Assembly (NCBI GenBank): GCA_958295865.1
Contig: CATQHF010000005.1
Span: 62,001-126,000 of the forward strand
Direction: 5' to 3'
DNA: 64,000 nucleotides
Origin: an uncultured Dehalococcoidia bacterium
Lineage (GTDB): Bacteria; Chloroflexota; Dehalococcoidia; Lucifugimonadales; JADFKI01
Part shown: one piece after another, positions 38,253 through 47,504 of the stretch
Position numbering within the stretch: position 1 is the first letter of the stretch
How the letters are laid out: each line of letters opens with the position of its first letter
The notes under the pieces: model-generated
What the model was told of the DNA's origin: nothing
The model's input: the letters and a program-made list of their open reading frames with translations, nothing else
The model's database searches: none
Program-made: the position numbers and the translations under genes

Positions 38253-39512
38253 TCAGCCCCCGGCGATATACGGTATCGTCTGCGGCCCCTCCGGCAGTAC
38301 ACATATCCGCGCGTCCGCTCCGCACTCGGCAATTGCGTCCTCTATGCTCTCCACCGGCTTCAAATGCGCCTCCGCAGCCTGCTGCGCCGTCAAAAACCCC
38401 GACTTGATATAGACCGCAGCCTTCATCTGAATCTGCGCCTGTATCTGCGCCTGCCACTGGTCATGCCTCTCATAGCCAGGTTCGCTTATCATCTCCAGCA
38501 GCTCCGACGGGCTGCCGCGCGATGCGAGTATATGGCGATACTGCCCATGCTCCGGCACGCCCTCCGAGCACTCCGCCGCGCAGATAATCCGCCCGCCGTC
38601 CCTCACCACCTGCGCCGCCGCTGACATCCCCTTCACCGCTTGATACAGGTTCTGGTCGAGCGGGTAGCCGCTGTTCGTTGTCAGCGCCACATCGAAAGCC
38701 TCATCCACGGGCTGCATCGCCAGCCGCTTGGCGACCGCGCGCGCCGCCGTATGGACGCCGAACAGCTCGCCCGCATATACGCTGGTAATCCGCTGTTCGC
38801 GGTTTATCGTTACATCGACCGAGAAATCGACGCCCGACATCCGCGCAATCTCCCTGATAGCGTCATGGATCGGGTTGCCCGCCGTAACGCCAAAGCGAGC
38901 CTCAGGATGCGCTATCATAGCCGCGTCGTGCAGCCGCATTATCGTCCCGAAACCGGCAAGCCCCGGCGCGACCATCTTTGGGCCGCCGCTGAAGCCCGCG
39001 AAGAAGTGCGGCTCCACGAACCCCGTCGTTATGCGTATGTCGCTCTCCACCCAGCGCCGGTTGAGCCGAACCTCGATGCCCCCCTTCGTGCTGCCTATAC
39101 GCTCCAGCGCGCTCTCGTCGAAGCCGTCGTGATTGACCACCCTGTACTTGCCGGCTATTTCATCGCCAAGCATCCGCGCTATCTCCGCGTCGGTATTGGC
39201 GCGGTGCGTACCCGTCGCGATGAGGATGGTGATGTTTTCGGGCGGCACATGCCGCAGTTCGCCCAGCAGCAGCGGCAGCAGCAGATTGCTCGGCATCGGG
39301 CGCGTGATGTCGCACACCGATATGGCTACGCTCTGCGTGGGCTTGACCAGCTGCCGCAGCGGTGGCGCGCCGATGGGATTACGCAGTGCGGTCAGGATTG
39401 CGCCATTCACATCCGGCAATCCCGGCACATAAGTCGGCTCTATGACCGTCGTGCGCTCGTCCGGCAGCTCCACTTCCAGCCCGTCGCGCCCATACGCCAG
39501 CCTGACCTTCAT
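38253..39512 (-). CDS. larA: Lactate racemase-like nickel enzyme LarA
   Basis: 419 residues of the LarA family, which uses the nickel-pincer cofactor to racemise or epimerise alpha-hydroxy acids by hydride transfer. The known active-site residues are all in register: Asp68, Arg71, His103 (ATGTHR), His169 (EPHFFAG), Lys179 (GGPKMVAPG) and His195 (RLHDA), corresponding to D72, R75, H108, H174, K184 and H200 of the Lactiplantibacillus plantarum enzyme. The substrate need not be lactate. It starts four bases after the M20 peptidase gene, which suggests a shared transcript. Confidence 0.9.
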   Translation of the reverse strand: MKVRLAYGRDGLEVELPDERTTVIEPTYVPGLPDVNGAILTALRNPIGAPPLRQLVKPTQSVAISVCDITRPMPSNLLLPLLLGELRHVPPENITILIATGTHRANTDAEIARMLGDEIAGKYRVVNHDGFDESALERIGSTKGGIEVRLNRRWVESDIRITTGFVEPHFFAGFSGGPKMVAPGLAGFGTIMRLHDAAMIAHPEARFGVTAGNPIHDAIREIARMSGVDFSVDVTINREQRITSVYAGELFGVHTAARAVAKRLAMQPVDEAFDVALTTNSGYPLDQNLYQAVKGMSAAAQVVRDGGRIICAAECSEGVPEHGQYRHILASRGSPSELLEMISEPGYERHDQWQAQIQAQIQMKAAVYIKSGFLTAQQAAEAHLKPVESIEDAIAECGADARICVLPEGPQTIPYIAGG

Positions 39513-39516
39513 GCGC

Positions 39517-40611
39517 TTAGTCCTGCCCTCTTATCAGCGCCTCGCATAGGTGCGCCGTGTCCACCAGCTCCGGTATGACCACATACTCCCTGACCGTGTG
39601 CATGCCGTGGTCCGCCATGCCCACGACCACCGCGCTCATGCCCCTCAGCCGGAACACATTGCCGTCGGTGCCGCCGCCGGAAGGTCGAAAGTCCGGCTCT
39701 AGCCCCAGCCCGCGCAGCGCGCCGGTAACTCGCGCCGTGGCAGCGTCATCGTCGTCCAGCGTGTAGGTCTCGAACTCGGTGTGCAGATGGTCATCGAGCT
39801 TCGCTTCGGGGAACATCTGCCGCACATCATCCAGCGCCTCCGAGATTTGCACGCGGATGTCGTCCAGCGTCTCGATGTTGCGGCTTCGGAACTCGCCGTG
39901 AATGATGGTCGTCTCCGCGACCGTGTTGCGAACCGAGCCGCCCTCGATTGTGCCCACATTAAAGGTCGTCTCATCGTCGAGGCGTCCCTGCGGCAGTCGC
40001 GTTATCAGCTCCGCGGCGATGCGTATCGCGGACAGCCCCTTCTCAGGCTCTACGCCGGCGTGCGCCGAGCGCCCCGTAACTTCGATGTCGAAGCCGATGT
40101 ATGTCGGGCTTGACGATGTAATCTGCGACACCGGGCCTTCGCCGTCGAACACGATGGCTTCCTTGGCGTCGAGCATGGAGAAGTCAAGGTTGCGCGCGCC
40201 TACGAGACCAATCTCTTCCTCGCGCGTGAACGCGACCTCGATGCTCTTGTGCGCCACGCCGTCCTCATGCGCCGATTCCAGCGCCTCCATGATGGCGGCG
40301 ACGCCGCACTTGCAGTCGCCGCCCAGAATCGTCGTCCCGTCCGACTCGATGCGGTCGCCCACGACCTTGGGCTGAACGCCGCGTCCCGGCTCCACCGTGT
40401 CCATGTGCGCCGATAGCAAGAGCGGCTCTGCTCCCTCGTCCTCGTCCTTCTTCTTGGCTATCAGGTTGCCATAGGCGTCGCGCTGCACGCTGAAACCCAA
40501 GTCCTCGAGGCGGCGCGTCAAGTCCTGTGCCACCGCCTCCTCTTCTCCCGAAGGGCTGTCAATCCGCACAAGCTCTGTGAATGTCTTTACCAGACGGTCG
40601 CGGTTTATCAT
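39517..40611 (-). CDS. M20-family metallopeptidase (PepT-like)
   Basis: 364 residues. Metal ligands are visible: His69 and Asp71 (SAHMDTVEPG), bridging Asp99 (GGDCKCG), the general-base Glu in FTREEEIG (about 130-134), and a late His in MADHGMHT. The dimerisation domain with GRSAHAGVEPEKG sits in the middle. It resembles the PepT-like peptidases (tripeptide or acyl-amino acid hydrolysis). It is directly upstream of larA and divergent from radC. Confidence 0.88.
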   Translation of the reverse strand: MINRDRLVKTFTELVRIDSPSGEEEAVAQDLTRRLEDLGFSVQRDAYGNLIAKKKDEDEGAEPLLLSAHMDTVEPGRGVQPKVVGDRIESDGTTILGGDCKCGVAAIMEALESAHEDGVAHKSIEVAFTREEEIGLVGARNLDFSMLDAKEAIVFDGEGPVSQITSSSPTYIGFDIEVTGRSAHAGVEPEKGLSAIRIAAELITRLPQGRLDDETTFNVGTIEGGSVRNTVAETTIIHGEFRSRNIETLDDIRVQISEALDDVRQMFPEAKLDDHLHTEFETYTLDDDDAATARVTGALRGLGLEPDFRPSGGGTDGNVFRLRGMSAVVVGMADHGMHTVREYVVIPELVDTAHLCEALIRGQD

Positions 40612-40764
40612 CGCTTCTCCCGATTACTCCAATCTCGTATATCCTGTGTCCTGCCCATACATGTTACCCTCGGATATTGTATTTTGTACAGATGGGGTGT
40701 CAAGGGTTGTGGAACTTCACGCCGCTACGGGTTAAACTACACGCAACGCAAATGAGGTATGGCA

Positions 40765-41523
40765 ATGAGCCTTGAGGCTGAACAGCAATACAGCACGATG
40801 ATCCGCGACCTGCCGCAGGATGAGCGGCCGCGTGAGCGTCTCCAGCGATATGGGCCTAGCCATCTGAGCAACGCCGAGCTTATCGCCATCCTGCTGCGCG
40901 TGGGATCGACCGGCGAGAGCGTGCTGAACCTGTCGCAGCGGGTGCTTGCCACCTATGGCGGACTTGGCGGCGTGGCGCGCGCGACATACGGCGAGCTGTG
41001 CGACCTGCGCGGCATCAGCGACGCCAAGGCGTGCCAGATACTGGCGGCGCTCGAGCTTGGGCGGCGGCTCGCATCGCTCCAGCCGGAGGACAGGGCGGTG
41101 ATTCGCTCGCCTCAGGATGTAGCCAATCTGCTCAGCGCCGAGATGAGCTTCCTCGACCAAGAGCATCTGCGCGTGCTGCTGCTGAACACCAAGAACGAGG
41201 TGCTGGCGACGCACGAGATTTACAAGGGCAATGTGAACTCGGCGGTTGTGCGCGTCGCGGAGGTGATTCGCCCCGCCGTCAGGGAGAACTGCCCGAACAT
41301 CATCGTGGCGCACAATCACCCGTCCGGCGACCCGACTCCGAGCGCGGAGGATGTTCTGGTAACGCGCCAGATTAACACATGCGCCGATATGATGGGCATC
41401 AAGCTGCTCGACCATGTTGTAATCGGCAACCAGCGATTTGCCAGCCTCAAGGAGAGAGGACTAGGATTTGACAGCGACGCTTCCAATATCATCGATATTG
41501 GCTTGGCGGCGGAAAGGAAGTAG
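40765..41523 (+). CDS. radC: RadC-family JAB/MPN protein
   Basis: About 252 residues: an N-terminal helix-hairpin-helix region (LSNAELIAILLRVG, DLRGISDAKACQILAALELG) and a C-terminal JAMM domain with HNHPSGDPTPSAED. Its true role is unclear despite the radC name. The ATG at 40765 follows GAGG; an ATG two codons earlier is equally possible. Confidence 0.92.
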   Translation: MSLEAEQQYSTMIRDLPQDERPRERLQRYGPSHLSNAELIAILLRVGSTGESVLNLSQRVLATYGGLGGVARATYGELCDLRGISDAKACQILAALELGRRLASLQPEDRAVIRSPQDVANLLSAEMSFLDQEHLRVLLLNTKNEVLATHEIYKGNVNSAVVRVAEVIRPAVRENCPNIIVAHNHPSGDPTPSAEDVLVTRQINTCADMMGIKLLDHVVIGNQRFASLKERGLGFDSDASNIIDIGLAAERK

Positions 41524-41533
41524 ATGATTGTCT

Positions 41534-41833
41534 ATGTCTGACAGAGAAATGGGCGACATTGGCACGGAGTTTCAGTTTGAAGACGGCGACATAAGCGTGT
41601 GGGATCTCGTGCTGGAGCCGGGCCAGTCCAGCGCTTGGCACCATCACAGCAGGCGCTATGTGTTCATCGTGACGCGCCCCGGCACCCTCAAGACGGAGTA
41701 CGCGGACGGCACTACATCGGTCAGCAAGCTCAGGCTTGGGCAGGTGGTCAAGGGGCAGAAGGACGCCGTGCATCGCGTGACCAATGTGGGCGCGGGGCTG
41801 TACAGCAACGCCATCATAGAGTTGCAGGATTAA
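41534..41833 (+). CDS. Small cupin-fold protein
   Basis: About 99 residues with a single cupin barrel: WDLVLEPGQSSAWHHHSRRYVFIV holds the first metal-binding His cluster, and GQKDAVHRVTNVG the second. Its neighbour at 41854 is of the same type, so the two are probably an old tandem duplication. Function unknown. Confidence 0.75.
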   Translation: MSDREMGDIGTEFQFEDGDISVWDLVLEPGQSSAWHHHSRRYVFIVTRPGTLKTEYADGTTSVSKLRLGQVVKGQKDAVHRVTNVGAGLYSNAIIELQD

Positions 41834-41853
41834 GCGCGAAGGCGAGGTGAAAT

Positions 41854-42159
41854 ATGTCGGCACAAAACAAGCCTCTTGGCGAAATCGCCAGCCATGTCCT
41901 GTTCGAGAACGACAGGGTGAAGGTCTGGAATCTGGTTGTGGAGCCGGGCGAGGCGAGCGATTGGCACATGCACGAGCGCGACTATGTGACCGTAGTGGTC
42001 GAGGGCGCGGGGCTGGTCGTGGAGTATGACGACGGGACGCGGGAAGACAGCCCGTCCGAAGTCGGCACATGGCGCTTCCATGGCGACCACAGGGTTCATC
42101 GCGTAGTGAACGACAGGGACACGCGCTATAAGAATGTGCTGATAGAGTTGAAGGCATAA
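41854..42159 (+). CDS. Small cupin-fold protein
   Basis: 101 residues, paralog of the preceding gene: WNLVVEPGEASDWHMHERDYVTVV and GDHRVHRVVNDRD. The His residues expected to bind a metal are present. AGGTGA stands before the ATG. The 20-base gap to the previous gene indicates one transcript. Confidence 0.78.
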   Translation: MSAQNKPLGEIASHVLFENDRVKVWNLVVEPGEASDWHMHERDYVTVVVEGAGLVVEYDDGTREDSPSEVGTWRFHGDHRVHRVVNDRDTRYKNVLIELKA

Positions 42160-42230
42160 ATTTGTTCCGTGAGTCCATTATATCAGATGTTCTAGGCGGG
42201 CGCTGAAACTGGCTCGATGGGATGGTGAGC

Positions 42231-43160
42231 ATGAAAATCCTGATTATGGGCACGGGCGCGATTGGCGGCTGCTACGGCGGGTTGCTGGCGCGCGGCGGCG
42301 CGGATGTCGTCTTCATGGCGCGCGGCGACAACCTCGAGGCGATACGCGAGCGCGGCTTGCGCGTGGAGTCTGCGACATTCGGCGACTTCACCGTGCATCC
42401 CGAAGCGGTGGATGCGCTTGATGGCGCTTGGACTGCCGACTTGGCGCTGTTCTGCGTCAAGGGATACCACAACGAGCAGGCAATCGCCGACATGTCGCCC
42501 GCGGTCGGAGAAGGCACGACTATCCTGACATTGCAGAACGGCATCGGCGGCGGCGACCAGATTGGCGCGCGGTTCGGCGGCAGCAGCGTGCTGCTGGGCG
42601 CTGCGTACATAGACGCCGAGCGCACATCGCCGGGCGTGGTGGCGCAGCGCGGCAGTCCGCCCCGCATCGTGCTGGGCGAGGAGAGCGGCGAACTGTCGGA
42701 GCGAGCGCAAGCCGTCGCCGATGCGCTGAACGGCGCGGGCATCGAGACGGAGCTTTCGTCGGGCATACTCACCGCCCTCTGGAGCAAGCTCATCTACATC
42801 TGCGCGCTCAGCGGGATGACCTGCATCACCAGAGCGTCGTTCAGCGAGGTGCTGGAGACGCCGCAGACGCTTGCGATGACGCGGCAGGTGATGAGCGAGG
42901 CGCTGAAAGTGGGGCAGGCGAGTGGCGTCGCGCTTGATGACGATATAGTGGATTCGGTGATGGCAGGCTTTCATGAGGAGAAGGGCGGGCTAATCTCGTC
43001 CATGTACACTGATCTCATGGCGGGCAATCCGCTCGAAGTGTCGCTCATCAACGGCGCGGTGGCGCGCATCGGCGAGGAGGTGGGCGTTCCCACTCCGGCG
43101 AACAGCATCATCAGCGCCTGCCTGTCGATTGCCGACAATCGGGCGCGAGGTGGGAATTAA
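42231..43160 (+). CDS. Ketopantoate reductase-like dehydrogenase (PanE/ApbA family)
   Basis: About 309 residues. An N-terminal NADP-binding domain starts with MKILIMGTGAIGGCYGGLLA (GxGxxG), then VKGYHNEQ and LQNGIGGGDQIG, and a C-terminal helical domain with the catalytic-type Lys in WSKLIYICALSGMTCIT. Members reduce ketopantoate for pantothenate synthesis, but many homologues act on other 2-keto acids. No pan genes are nearby, so panE is not assigned firmly. The start at 42231 has GGTGAG ahead. Confidence 0.85.
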   Translation: MKILIMGTGAIGGCYGGLLARGGADVVFMARGDNLEAIRERGLRVESATFGDFTVHPEAVDALDGAWTADLALFCVKGYHNEQAIADMSPAVGEGTTILTLQNGIGGGDQIGARFGGSSVLLGAAYIDAERTSPGVVAQRGSPPRIVLGEESGELSERAQAVADALNGAGIETELSSGILTALWSKLIYICALSGMTCITRASFSEVLETPQTLAMTRQVMSEALKVGQASGVALDDDIVDSVMAGFHEEKGGLISSMYTDLMAGNPLEVSLINGAVARIGEEVGVPTPANSIISACLSIADNRARGGN

Positions 43161-43598
43161 GAATTAAAAATTAGGAATTAAGAATTGGGGTTGCGCCTAT
43201 AATGGGGTGTTTCAATTGTCAGGGCATTCCTCCCTCTGTCATTCCGAGCGCCCACCTCTGCCATCCCGAACACGACGCAGCAATTTTCCCTGTCATTCTG
43301 AGCCTTCCACCAATGTCATTCCGAACACCCATACCCGTCATTCCGAACGGAGTGAGGAATCAAAAGTCCCTGCCAGCGACACGCCCAATATGGCAAGGAT
43401 TTTAGACCCCTCACTCTGTTCGGGGTGACAATTGAAAGACCCTGCCAGTGTGTCAAGTGGTCAGGTTTTCAGGGTGCCGAGGGTTGCCCCTACAAGGGCA
43501 AGAATTGATTTAGCAGGGTGATGGCAAGCAGCCGAGCGGTTAGGGCGAGCGCTGTTATCGGAGTGACCGGCGGTCGCCCCTATAAGATAGGAGGTTAC
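43161..43598. repeat. Non-coding stretch with dispersed repeats
   Basis: No gene. It opens with an AT-rich AATTAAGAATT repeat (43156-43192) directly behind the dehydrogenase gene, like those at 43934, 45199 and 50676. Several units of the GTCATTCCGAAC family follow (43240-43370), then a GGTCGCCCCTATAA motif close to the next ribosome-binding site. Short open frames in this stretch are translations of these repeats. Confidence 0.65.
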
Positions 43599-43937
43599 AT
43601 GGACTACTTCATAGATCCTTCGCAAGTGAAGCGCAGGGAGCTTGCCCCCGGCGTGACTTTGCGCCCGATGTGGGGCGATAAGATTATGATGAGCATGGTT
43701 GAGATTGCGCCCAACGCGGTGGTGCCGATGCACACGCACCCCAACGAGCAGGCGGGCATCGTGCTTCAGGGCGAGTTTGAGTTCACCATTGGCGGCGAGG
43801 TTAGGACGGTCAAACAGGGCGACGCCTATGTGATACCGGGCGGCGTGGAGCATGGGCTTGTCGGCTCTGACGGCTGGTCTATGGCGCTGGACATATTCAG
43901 CCCACCGCGCGAGGATTATAAGGGGGGGCGGAATTAA
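43599..43937 (+). CDS. Cupin domain protein
   Basis: 112 residues. The ATG at 43599 has a perfect AGGAGG five bases ahead. A cupin barrel with the motif VPMHTHPNEQAGIVLQGEFEF (two His and Glu for metal) and PGGVEHGLVG. Probably a metal-binding small-molecule enzyme or sensor. It is unrelated in sequence to the two cupins at 41.5-42.2 kb apart from the fold. Confidence 0.82.
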   Translation: MDYFIDPSQVKRRELAPGVTLRPMWGDKIMMSMVEIAPNAVVPMHTHPNEQAGIVLQGEFEFTIGGEVRTVKQGDAYVIPGGVEHGLVGSDGWSMALDIFSPPREDYKGGRN

Positions 43938-44227
43938 GAATTAGGAATTAAGAATTGGGTTGTGTTTAGGCTTGGTGTGCGATGTATCGTGGCCCGACGA
44001 CAACCGATGTTTGAGGGCGGTTGCTGAAGTTTATGTGTCCGGTGAACTAGGATTTTTGATTCCTCACTGCGTTCGGAATGACAGGGGGAGGGGGTTCGGG
44101 ATGACGGAGTGAGATATTGGGATGACAGCGGGTTGAGGCGCTGTGTTTGGGATGTCTGGCGGCGGGGCGATGGGGGCGACTGGCAGTCGCCCCTACATGA
44201 TCGGGGGCGCTTGCCCCGCCGCTGCTG
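43934..44227. repeat. Non-coding stretch with a shared repeat cassette
   Basis: After an AATTAAGAATT motif, bases 43953-44085 resemble 50684-50812: both contain TTGGGTTGTGTT, then GGCTTG, GGTTGCTGAAGT or its variant, GACTAGGATTT-like sequence and CCTCACTGCGTTCGGAATGA. This is a dispersed cassette and not a gene. Confidence 0.6.
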
Positions 44228-45037
44228 TCAGCGGAAGGGTGGGTGGCGTTCGGGGCGGCGGGGCTTTTTGTTGCCGGGCAGGTGGCTTATCTCTGATAGG
44301 TAGTCGGTGTGTCCCTGGGAGATTTGACGGGCGCTTTCGGCTGCTTTTTCTTCTATTCGCTCTGCCTCGGCTACTTCTTTCATGTGCGCTTCGGTTACCG
44401 GCGCGTGGCTCTCGACTACCGCCGGGTGGTCTTCGTCTAGGTCGCGGCAGGCGCAGATGCAGTCGGGGTGGCAGGGGGAGTAGTAGGACATGAACTCCGG
44501 GTCGGGGGTGGAGGGGTTGCCGAAACCCCAACTGAGCAGGACTTTGGCGGCTTCTATCCTGTCCCTTGGCTTGGCGTCTCGGTCGCGCCCTTCCAGCACT
44601 TCGTTGAGTATCCTGACTATGCTTGCGCCTTCGCCGGTCTCTACGCGGATGCGGGCTACTAGCTTTTTGTTCAGCCTTTCGTGTTCGGGGCTGACTGCTT
44701 GCGTGGGGCCGTTTTCTCCCTGGGCGTCTTCTTTCTGTGCCTGCCGTTCCATCTTGGAGCTGAGGCTGTTGATGAGGGCTTCGGCTTCTTGGAAGCCGAG
44801 TTTGAGGAGCAGGCGGGCGGCTTGGAGCCTGTGGTGGGGCGTGCTGTCTTGGTCGTCGCCGGTCATGATGGAGACGATGCTGCGTATGATGGTTCTGCCG
44901 TTGTCTGTTTCTTGGTGGACTAGGTGCTGGAGGTGCTCAATGGCGGTCTGGCAGTGTTTTTTGTCCAGGTGGTCATGTTGGGCATGGCTGTCCTGGCTGT
45001 CCTGCTGGTGTGGGTTTATGGGGGTTGGTTGGTTCAT
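44228..45037 (-). CDS. Unknown protein with two internal repeats, 269 residues
   Basis: A very polar protein rich in His, Gln and Glu. It carries two copies of a helical unit: TIIRSIVSIMTGDDQDSTPHHRLQAARLLLKLGF (about 48-81) and SIVRILNEVLEGRDRDAKPRDRIEAAKVLLSWGF (about 137-170). Units of the type DRIEAAKxLLxxGFG occur in phage or plasmid small DNA-binding proteins of unknown role. A cysteine cluster (CHPDCICAC) at about 188-196 may bind a metal. No signal peptide. It lies alone in a repeat-rich region and may be of foreign origin. Confidence 0.6.
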   Translation of the reverse strand: MNQPTPINPHQQDSQDSHAQHDHLDKKHCQTAIEHLQHLVHQETDNGRTIIRSIVSIMTGDDQDSTPHHRLQAARLLLKLGFQEAEALINSLSSKMERQAQKEDAQGENGPTQAVSPEHERLNKKLVARIRVETGEGASIVRILNEVLEGRDRDAKPRDRIEAAKVLLSWGFGNPSTPDPEFMSYYSPCHPDCICACRDLDEDHPAVVESHAPVTEAHMKEVAEAERIEEKAAESARQISQGHTDYLSEISHLPGNKKPRRPERHPPFR

Positions 45038-45951
45038 TGGTTTTTCCCAAGGTTTTCAGGGTGTCGGGTGGTCAGGATTTCAGGGGTTGGGATTTTGGAT
45101 TGTCAGGGACTAGGTGCTAGGTTGTTCGTACTTGTTATGCAACTTATGTTCTTGCGGATAGTATAGGTGAGGGTTTGGGTGGTGTCAAGGGGGGTTTTCA
45201 ATTAAAAATTGAGAATTAGGAATTAAGAATTGGGGGGGACGGGTGGTTCGACAGGCTCACCACGAACGGAAATAATAATAGGCTTGCTGCGTTCGGGATG
45301 ACGGGGGGATTGCTGGGGTGTGTTTGGGATGGTGTGATATTGGAGGCACTGGATTCCTGCTTTCGCAGGAATGGCGGGGGAGATTGCTGTGATATTTTGG
45401 GGATGGTAGCGGGTTAGGATTTTTGATTCCTCACTGCGTTCGGAATGACAGGGGGAGGGGCGCTCGGAATGACAGAGAAAATTGCTGGGGTGTGTTTGGT
45501 GTGGTGTTGGAGGCACTGGATTCCTGCCCCTGCTTTCGCAGGGGTGACGTTCTTTCGCAGGAATGGCGGGGGAGATTGCTGTGATATTTTGGGGATGGTA
45601 GCGGGTTAGGATTTTTGATTCCTCACTGCGTTCGGAATGACAGGGGGAGGGGGTTCGGGATGACAGAGGGAGGCATTTGGAATCAAAGGGGAGATTGCTG
45701 GGGTGCGTTTGGGATGGTAGTGTTGGAGGCGCTGGATTCTTGCCCCTGCTTTCGCAGGGGTGACTTTCTTTCGCGGGAATGACCAGTGAGTGAATGGGAA
45801 TGACGAGGTGGGATAAGGGCGACTGGCGGTCGCCCCTAGGAATGCGAAAATCTCTTACCTGACGCTACCTATCCCTGTCAGCGGAAGGGTGGTTCGACAA
45901 GGCTCACCACGAACGAAAATAAAAGGCACCTTCTTTTGCTGTTGGGTTTTG
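45038..45951. repeat. Long non-coding tract of mixed dispersed repeats
   Basis: About 900 bases with no gene. It holds an AATTAAGAATT block (45199-45233), GGTTCGACAGGCTCACCACG units (45244 and 45890), and three or more copies of the CACTGGATTCCTGC hairpin and of GATTCCTCACTGCGTTCGG. A 100-base segment is directly repeated with a period of 192 bases (45361-45460 and 45553-45652). Two of the hairpins have an inserted CCCCTGCTTTCGCAGGGGTG palindrome. Confidence 0.75.
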
Positions 45952-46710
45952 CTATTGGGCGATTAAGCCGCCGTCTATGACTAGCTCGCTGCCGGTTACG
46001 AATGAGGAGTCGTCGGACGCTAGGAAGAGGACGCCGTTGGCGATGTCGTCGACGGTTCCGAATCTGCCGAGCGGGATGTTGTCGTCGTAGAATTGGCGGC
46101 GTTCGGGGTCGGCGAGTATCTCCTCGGTCATGGCGGTTACTATCATGCCGGGGTGTACGGAGTTGCAGCGGATGTTGTCGGCGGCGTGCTGGATTGCCGT
46201 TGATTTGGTGAGTAGGCGGACTGCGCCTTTGCTTGCCCCATAAGCGGGGTTGCCGAGCCTGCTGCCGATGATGCCCGCGATAGAGGATATGTTGATGATG
46301 GAGCCGCCGCCGGCGTCTCGCAGGGCGGGTATCGCCGCCTTGGTGCCTAGGAAGACGCCCTTGCCGTTGATGTCGAGCGTCCTGTCCCAATGCTCCATAG
46401 TGGTGTCTTCCAGCGTGACGCGCTGCCCGCCGATGCCGGCGTTGTTCACCAGAATGTCCAGCCTGCCGTAGCGGTCGAGCGCGGTCTGTACGGCGGCGTC
46501 CCAATCGGCGGCGCTGGTTACATCGAGGTGGATGTAGGTGGCGTCGCCTCCGAGTTCGGCTATTTGCGCTTCAGTCTGTCTGCCCTCGTCGTCGAGGATG
46601 TCGCCTATGACTACCTTTGCGCCTTCCTTGGCGAACAGCATCGCCTCGGCAGCGCCTTGTCCGCGCGCGCCCCCGCTTATGAGCGCAACCTTGCCGTCCA
46701 GTCGTCCCAT
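45952..46710 (-). CDS. Short-chain dehydrogenase/reductase
   Basis: 252 residues, classical SDR: cofactor motif SGGARGQGAAEA (near 12-23), NNAGIGG, and the catalytic Ser-Tyr-Lys with YGASKGA. The Asp after the second strand (IGDI) suggests NAD preference. The end motif VTGSELVIDGGL is typical of 3-oxoacyl or sugar dehydrogenases. The ribosome-binding site AAAGGAGG is strong. It lies 28 bases after the VOC gene and probably in the same operon. Confidence 0.92.
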   Translation of the reverse strand: MGRLDGKVALISGGARGQGAAEAMLFAKEGAKVVIGDILDDEGRQTEAQIAELGGDATYIHLDVTSAADWDAAVQTALDRYGRLDILVNNAGIGGQRVTLEDTTMEHWDRTLDINGKGVFLGTKAAIPALRDAGGGSIINISSIAGIIGSRLGNPAYGASKGAVRLLTKSTAIQHAADNIRCNSVHPGMIVTAMTEEILADPERRQFYDDNIPLGRFGTVDDIANGVLFLASDDSSFVTGSELVIDGGLIAQ

Positions 46711-46737
46711 GATGAACCTCCTTTATTCATGTACTAT

Positions 46738-47139
46738 CTACTCATATACCATCCATTCGAGCAGATTGTCGTCAGGGTCGCGGGCGTACAGGCTGACGGC
46801 GGGCGTGTGCCTTAGCGCGCCGCGCCGTGGGCCCGGGCCGGATATTATCTCCACGCCGGCGTCGCGCAGCATCCGCTCGCATTCGGCGGCTGTGCCGTCC
46901 CATACGAAGCAGATGTCCGCGCTTCCCGGCACCGCGGTCGGGCCGCGCAGGCTCGCAGTGTAGCCTTCCGGATGCACGTTTATCTTGGAGTTGCCCACCT
47001 GTATGGAGAAGATGTGCGCCTTGCCCGCGCGCCATTCGGCTTCGTCGTTGATGGTGAAGCCGATCCGCTTGTAGAACTCGATGAGCCGCTCCGCGTTCGC
47101 CGTTGGCATCGCTATGTGATCGATGCTTATGGTTGACAT
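46738..47139 (-). CDS. VOC-family (glyoxalase/dioxygenase fold) protein
   Basis: 133 residues with one pair of VOC modules: DHIAMPTANAERLIEFYKRIGF at the N-terminus and the closing YARDPDDNLLEWMV with the metal-binding Glu. Members bind a divalent metal and act on vicinal oxygen substrates. The metabolic partner is probably the SDR that follows. Confidence 0.88.
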   Translation of the reverse strand: MSTISIDHIAMPTANAERLIEFYKRIGFTINDEAEWRAGKAHIFSIQVGNSKINVHPEGYTASLRGPTAVPGSADICFVWDGTAAECERMLRDAGVEIISGPGPRRGALRHTPAVSLYARDPDDNLLEWMVYE

Positions 47140-47392
47140 TTCTCGTTCCTTCCTTTCAGACGCCTATGCTTCGCCGCTAGGTTACAACTTACAACGCATT
47201 GCCGAATAGCACAACCGGCGGTGTTGGGGCGATGGCGTTTTTTTCGGGTGGTTGTTGCTATATCGTACTGGATTACTGCTTTCGCGGGAATGACGAGTGG
47301 GACGGGTGGTTCGACAGGCTCACCACGAACGAAAAGATGAAAAGTCAAAATGTGAGCAGAGCCTAAACTTTACGCAAAGTCGGCGGGCGCAT
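47140..47392. repeat. Non-coding stretch with dispersed repeats
   Basis: Contains one hairpin repeat variant (TACTGGATTACTGCTTTCGCGGG, near 47266) and one GGTTCGACAGGCTCACCACG unit (near 47310). No gene is visible. Confidence 0.6.
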
Positions 47393-47398
47393 TATAAT
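47369..47398 (+). promoter_or_regulatory. Possible promoter of larB
   Basis: TTTACG (47369-47374), 18 bases, TATAAT (47393-47398), about 107 bases before the larB start. Confidence 0.5.
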
Positions 47399-47504
47399 GC
47401 GTGAGACGTAGTTTGCCGCGCGGTGGTATTTCACTCGCGCGCTTGGGCATATTATCCCGTTCGTACTGAGCATGTCCTGAGTTTATCTAGGGGCTTGGCG
47501 AAGG

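Noticed and set aside
42231-43160. Firm assignment as panE
   Set aside because: Family members act on several keto acids and no pantothenate genes are in the window.
45223-45516. Minus-strand frame with the peptide RGEPVEPPVP
   Set aside because: This is the translation of the dispersed TTCGACAGGCTCACCACG repeat and hairpins, repeated elsewhere in the window, not a gene.
45300-45800. Possible CRISPR-like array
   Set aside because: Repeats are of several kinds, unevenly spaced and also found at other loci; there are no uniform spacers and no cas genes.
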